NCBI GenBank assembly: GCA_903877125.1
Contig: CAIRCM010000087.1
Location: 1-64,000, forward strand
DNA from: an uncultured Acetobacteraceae bacterium
GTDB lineage: Bacteria; Pseudomonadota; Alphaproteobacteria; Acetobacterales; Acetobacteraceae
Direction: 5' to 3'
Length of the DNA stretch: 64,000 nt
This document shows, in pieces, positions 62,118-64,000 of this stretch. Numbering within the stretch: the first letter of the stretch is position 1; each line of letters opens with the position of its first letter. The notes under the pieces were generated by a model that was not told the origin of the DNA, did no database searches, and worked only from the letters and a program-made list of their open reading frames with translations. A program made the translations under genes and the position numbers.

Positions 62118-62915
62118 TCAGCGCGAAGCAACTGACGGATTGTTCAGTTCCGCCACCGCGAGCGGGAGGAGCGCGGGATCGCCGACAGCGAGAACCCGCC
62201 CATCGCCGTCGACGCGCAACGGTTGACCGTTCCAATCGGTCACGAGTCCGCCGGCCCCCTCGACGACCGCGGCCAATGGCGCCCAGTCCCAGACCTTCAT
62301 GTCCGATTCGGCGACGATGTCGATATGCCCGAGGGCCAGTAAGCCATAGGCATAGCAATCGCCCCCCCAATAGTTCCGCCGCACTTTTCCCGCGAGCTGC
62401 TTCCACCGCGGCATATCGCCGCCCTCCAGCATCTCCGGGCTGGTGCAGGACAATTCGGCTTCCGCTAAAGTAGGGCAGGGGCGGCAGCCCACGCGTCCAC
62501 CTAGCGGGCCCCGAAACAGGGTTTGCCGGCCGGCGGCACCAATCCACCGTTCTCCGGTCACCGGCTGGTCGATGATGCCCAGGATCGGCTGTCCATCTTC
62601 GAGCAAGGCGATCAAAACGCCGAACGAAGGCCGGCCGGTAATGAAGGCCCGCGTGCCGTCGATCGGGTCCAGCACCCACCGCAGCGATGCTTGCGGGCGA
62701 TCGAGACCGAACTCCTCCCCCAATATCCCATGGTCTGGAAAGCGCTCGCTAAGAACGGCGCGCATGGCCTGTTCGGATGTACGATCCGCTATGGTGACGG
62801 GCGAACGGTCGGATTTCGCATCGGCTGACAGCCCGGCACGAAAGAACGGCCGAATGACTGCCCCAGCGACATCTGCGGCAGCTTCCGCCGCCGCGATCAA
62901 CCGGTCGAGATTCAC
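62118..62915 (-). CDS. hisN: Inositol monophosphatase-family histidinol-phosphatase (HisN type)
   Basis: A 265-residue Mg-dependent phosphatase. Metal motifs are ILGEEFG (Glu67/Glu68), VLDPIDGTRAF (Asp83, Asp86) and KVWDWAPLAAVVEGAGG (Asp). The form with RPSFGVLIALLEDGQPILGI and GGDCYAYGLLALGHIDIVAE matches HisN, which makes histidinol from histidinol phosphate in many alphaproteobacteria; a general inositol or sugar phosphatase cannot be excluded. Start GTG overlapping the stop of cycM (GTGA). Confidence 0.83.
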   Translation of the reverse strand: MNLDRLIAAAEAAADVAGAVIRPFFRAGLSADAKSDRSPVTIADRTSEQAMRAVLSERFPDHGILGEEFGLDRPQASLRWVLDPIDGTRAFITGRPSFGVLIALLEDGQPILGIIDQPVTGERWIGAAGRQTLFRGPLGGRVGCRPCPTLAEAELSCTSPEMLEGGDMPRWKQLAGKVRRNYWGGDCYAYGLLALGHIDIVAESDMKVWDWAPLAAVVEGAGGLVTDWNGQPLRVDGDGRVLAVGDPALLPLAVAELNNPSVASR

Positions 62916-63460
62916 GGCTGCGGCAAAGGCACCGGGCTATGCGACAAGGTCCGCAGGTAAGCGATCACGTTGGCCCGTTCCTCTGCGCTCTTGATCCCGG
63001 AAAAAGCGGCCATACGGGTGCCAGGTACGAACGCGGCCGGTTTCAGCAGCCAAGCGTTGAGATCGTCAAATGTCCAGTTGCCAGCCTTGCCCTTGAGCGA
63101 CGCAGTGTAATTGAACCCCTCCATGTGACCACGGGCGCCGCCAACGACGCCATACAGGTTCGGGCCCACGCCAGCCTTACCGCCCTCGGTAAAGGTATGG
63201 CAGGAAGTGCACAGCTTCTTCGCCGTGCCCTCACCCGCCGCCGGGTCGGCTTTGGCGAGCAGCGGCGCGATCGGCGGCAGCGGTTCCATCTTTTCCGGTG
63301 CCGCGGGCGTCTCGGACGCCCCAGCGCCTTCGATCTTCAGAACCTCGTGCTCGGGTTTGGCATTGTGGATGACGTTCGCACCGATCCAGCCGGAAACGAA
63401 AAAGGCGATGCCAGCGACCAGAACCGCGGCCATGCCCTTGTTGATCTCGGTGCTGTCCAT
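62912..63460 (-). CDS. cycM: Membrane-anchored cytochrome c (CycM type)
   Basis: A 182-residue protein: an N-terminal uncleaved membrane anchor (MAAVLVAGIAFFVSGWIGAN), a Pro/Ala-rich linker, then a class I cytochrome c with CTSCH (Cys84, Cys87, His88), GVGPNLYGVVGGARGH and a methionine ligand in PGTRMAAFSGIK. CycM passes electrons between the bc1 complex and aa3 oxidase in alphaproteobacteria such as Bradyrhizobium. Overlaps the hisN start by 4 bases; 149 bases separate it from divergent kdsB. The kdsB-cycM-phosphatase neighbourhood is known in alphaproteobacteria. Confidence 0.9.
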   Translation of the reverse strand: MDSTEINKGMAAVLVAGIAFFVSGWIGANVIHNAKPEHEVLKIEGAGASETPAAPEKMEPLPPIAPLLAKADPAAGEGTAKKLCTSCHTFTEGGKAGVGPNLYGVVGGARGHMEGFNYTASLKGKAGNWTFDDLNAWLLKPAAFVPGTRMAAFSGIKSAEERANVIAYLRTLSHSPVPLPQP

Positions 63461-63609
63461 AAGGCGTCAAATCCTCGTCGTATGCCACTGAAGGCGGGTT
63501 CATCCGGACGCACGGCGTTGCGCGCTCGGCAGCGCGTCCATAAGCTAGGCGCACCATAAGGAAACACCACGACCCCATCAACCCACCCAAACCGCGAAAT
63601 CGGAGTCAC

Positions 63610-64000
63610 GTGAACCCTATCGTTGTCATCCCCGCTCGGCTGGCCTCCACCAGACTCCCGAACAAGCCGCTGGCCGATATCCACGGCAAGCCCATGATCG
63701 TGCACATGCTGGAACGCGGGTTGGAAGCCGATATCGGCCCCGTCGCGATCGCCTGCGGCGATCCGGAAATCGCCGACGCCGTGCGTCAGGCCGGCGGGCA
63801 CGCCGTGCTGACCGACCCGGCACTCCCGTCCGGTTCGGACCGCGTGCATGCGGCTCTGGCAGAGTTGGACCCGGATCGGAAACACGACGTCGTGGTCAAT
63901 CTGCAGGGTGATGTGCCAACCCTACCTCCGCACTGGCTGCGTGCCATCGTGGCGCCGCTGGACAAGCCAGGCTTCGACATCAGCACGGTCGTGGTGCCGA
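63610..64000 (+). CDS. kdsB: 3-deoxy-manno-octulosonate cytidylyltransferase, 5' part (cut by window end)
   Basis: The first 130 residues of KdsB, which activates Kdo as CMP-Kdo for lipid A-core synthesis in the cytosol. Visible: IVVIPARLASTRLPNKPLAD (nucleotide-binding loop), GKPMIVHMLERG, ACGDPEIADAV, PSGSDRVHAALAELDP, and VVVNLQGDVPTLPP (metal-binding region, normally QGDEP). Start GTG at 63610 with CGGAG nearby. The D-V-P in place of the usual D-E-P is a small oddity also seen in related sequences. The gene continues beyond the window. Confidence 0.93.
   Translation, partial: MNPIVVIPARLASTRLPNKPLADIHGKPMIVHMLERGLEADIGPVAIACGDPEIADAVRQAGGHAVLTDPALPSGSDRVHAALAELDPDRKHDVVVNLQGDVPTLPPHWLRAIVAPLDKPGFDISTVVVP

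Overview
The window looks like chromosome from an alphaproteobacterium, most likely of the Acetobacteraceae/Rhodospirillales group (inference). The basis is high-GC coding sequence with frequent GTG/TTG starts and 4-nt start/stop overlaps, plus gene content: a membrane-anchored CycM-type cytochrome c, alphaproteobacterial-type glutamate-cysteine ligase, an ETF-beta lysine methyltransferase homologue, yejABEF, HisN-type phosphatase and KdsB. The last one implies an LPS-bearing Gram-negative cell.

Layout. 1-5.3 kb: the end of rpoD, an OLD-like ATPase/TOPRIM gene that starts inside the rpoD stop codon, a rare bacterial pepsin-like aspartic protease, and a convergent di-haem RoxA/peroxidase-like cytochrome. 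5.4-10.3 kb: a GNAT acetyltransferase, YbaK-type deacylase, hemW, an AmpD-like amidase, a DjlA-like co-chaperone and two tandem VOC-fold proteins. 10.4-14.4 kb: a small exported protein, then a D-tartrate dehydratase homologue (all catalytic residues at TarD positions) followed by a substrate-binding protein and two ABC permeases but no ATPase. 14.4-19.1 kb: a hypothetical protein, a MITE-like palindrome, LLM oxidoreductase, carboxymuconolactone decarboxylase family protein, MFS exporter and ferritin-like protein. 19.3-28.6 kb: housekeeping genes (ahcY, gshA, rsmE, ubiA, ETFB methyltransferase, PhoR-like kinase, DinG/XPD-like helicase).

28.9-52.4 kb is a one-directional contractile-tail phage structural cassette: terminase, portal, scaffold-like protein, capsid, connectors, sheath, tube, tail chaperone with a probable -1 frameshift product, an unusually small protein in the tape-measure slot, gpU, gpX, gpD, gpV, gpW, gpJ and gpI homologues, fibre adaptor, three fibre-type proteins and a terminal SGNH-hydrolase tail protein. 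I find no integrase, repressor, replication gene, small terminase, holin, lysin or attachment site; chromosomal genes abut both ends. Portal and sheath are each broken by one extra base at a run of nine G residues, and gpJ carries two apparent one-base losses. The cassette is therefore either a decaying prophage remnant, a domesticated particle (gene-transfer-agent-like or tailocin-like), or an element switched by homopolymer slippage. This is the most interesting part of the window.

52.4-64 kb: an operon of CoA-transferase, crotonase and two small tandem cupins; an LLM flavin monooxygenase; the yejABEF peptide importer; hisN and cycM; and the 5' part of kdsB running off the end.
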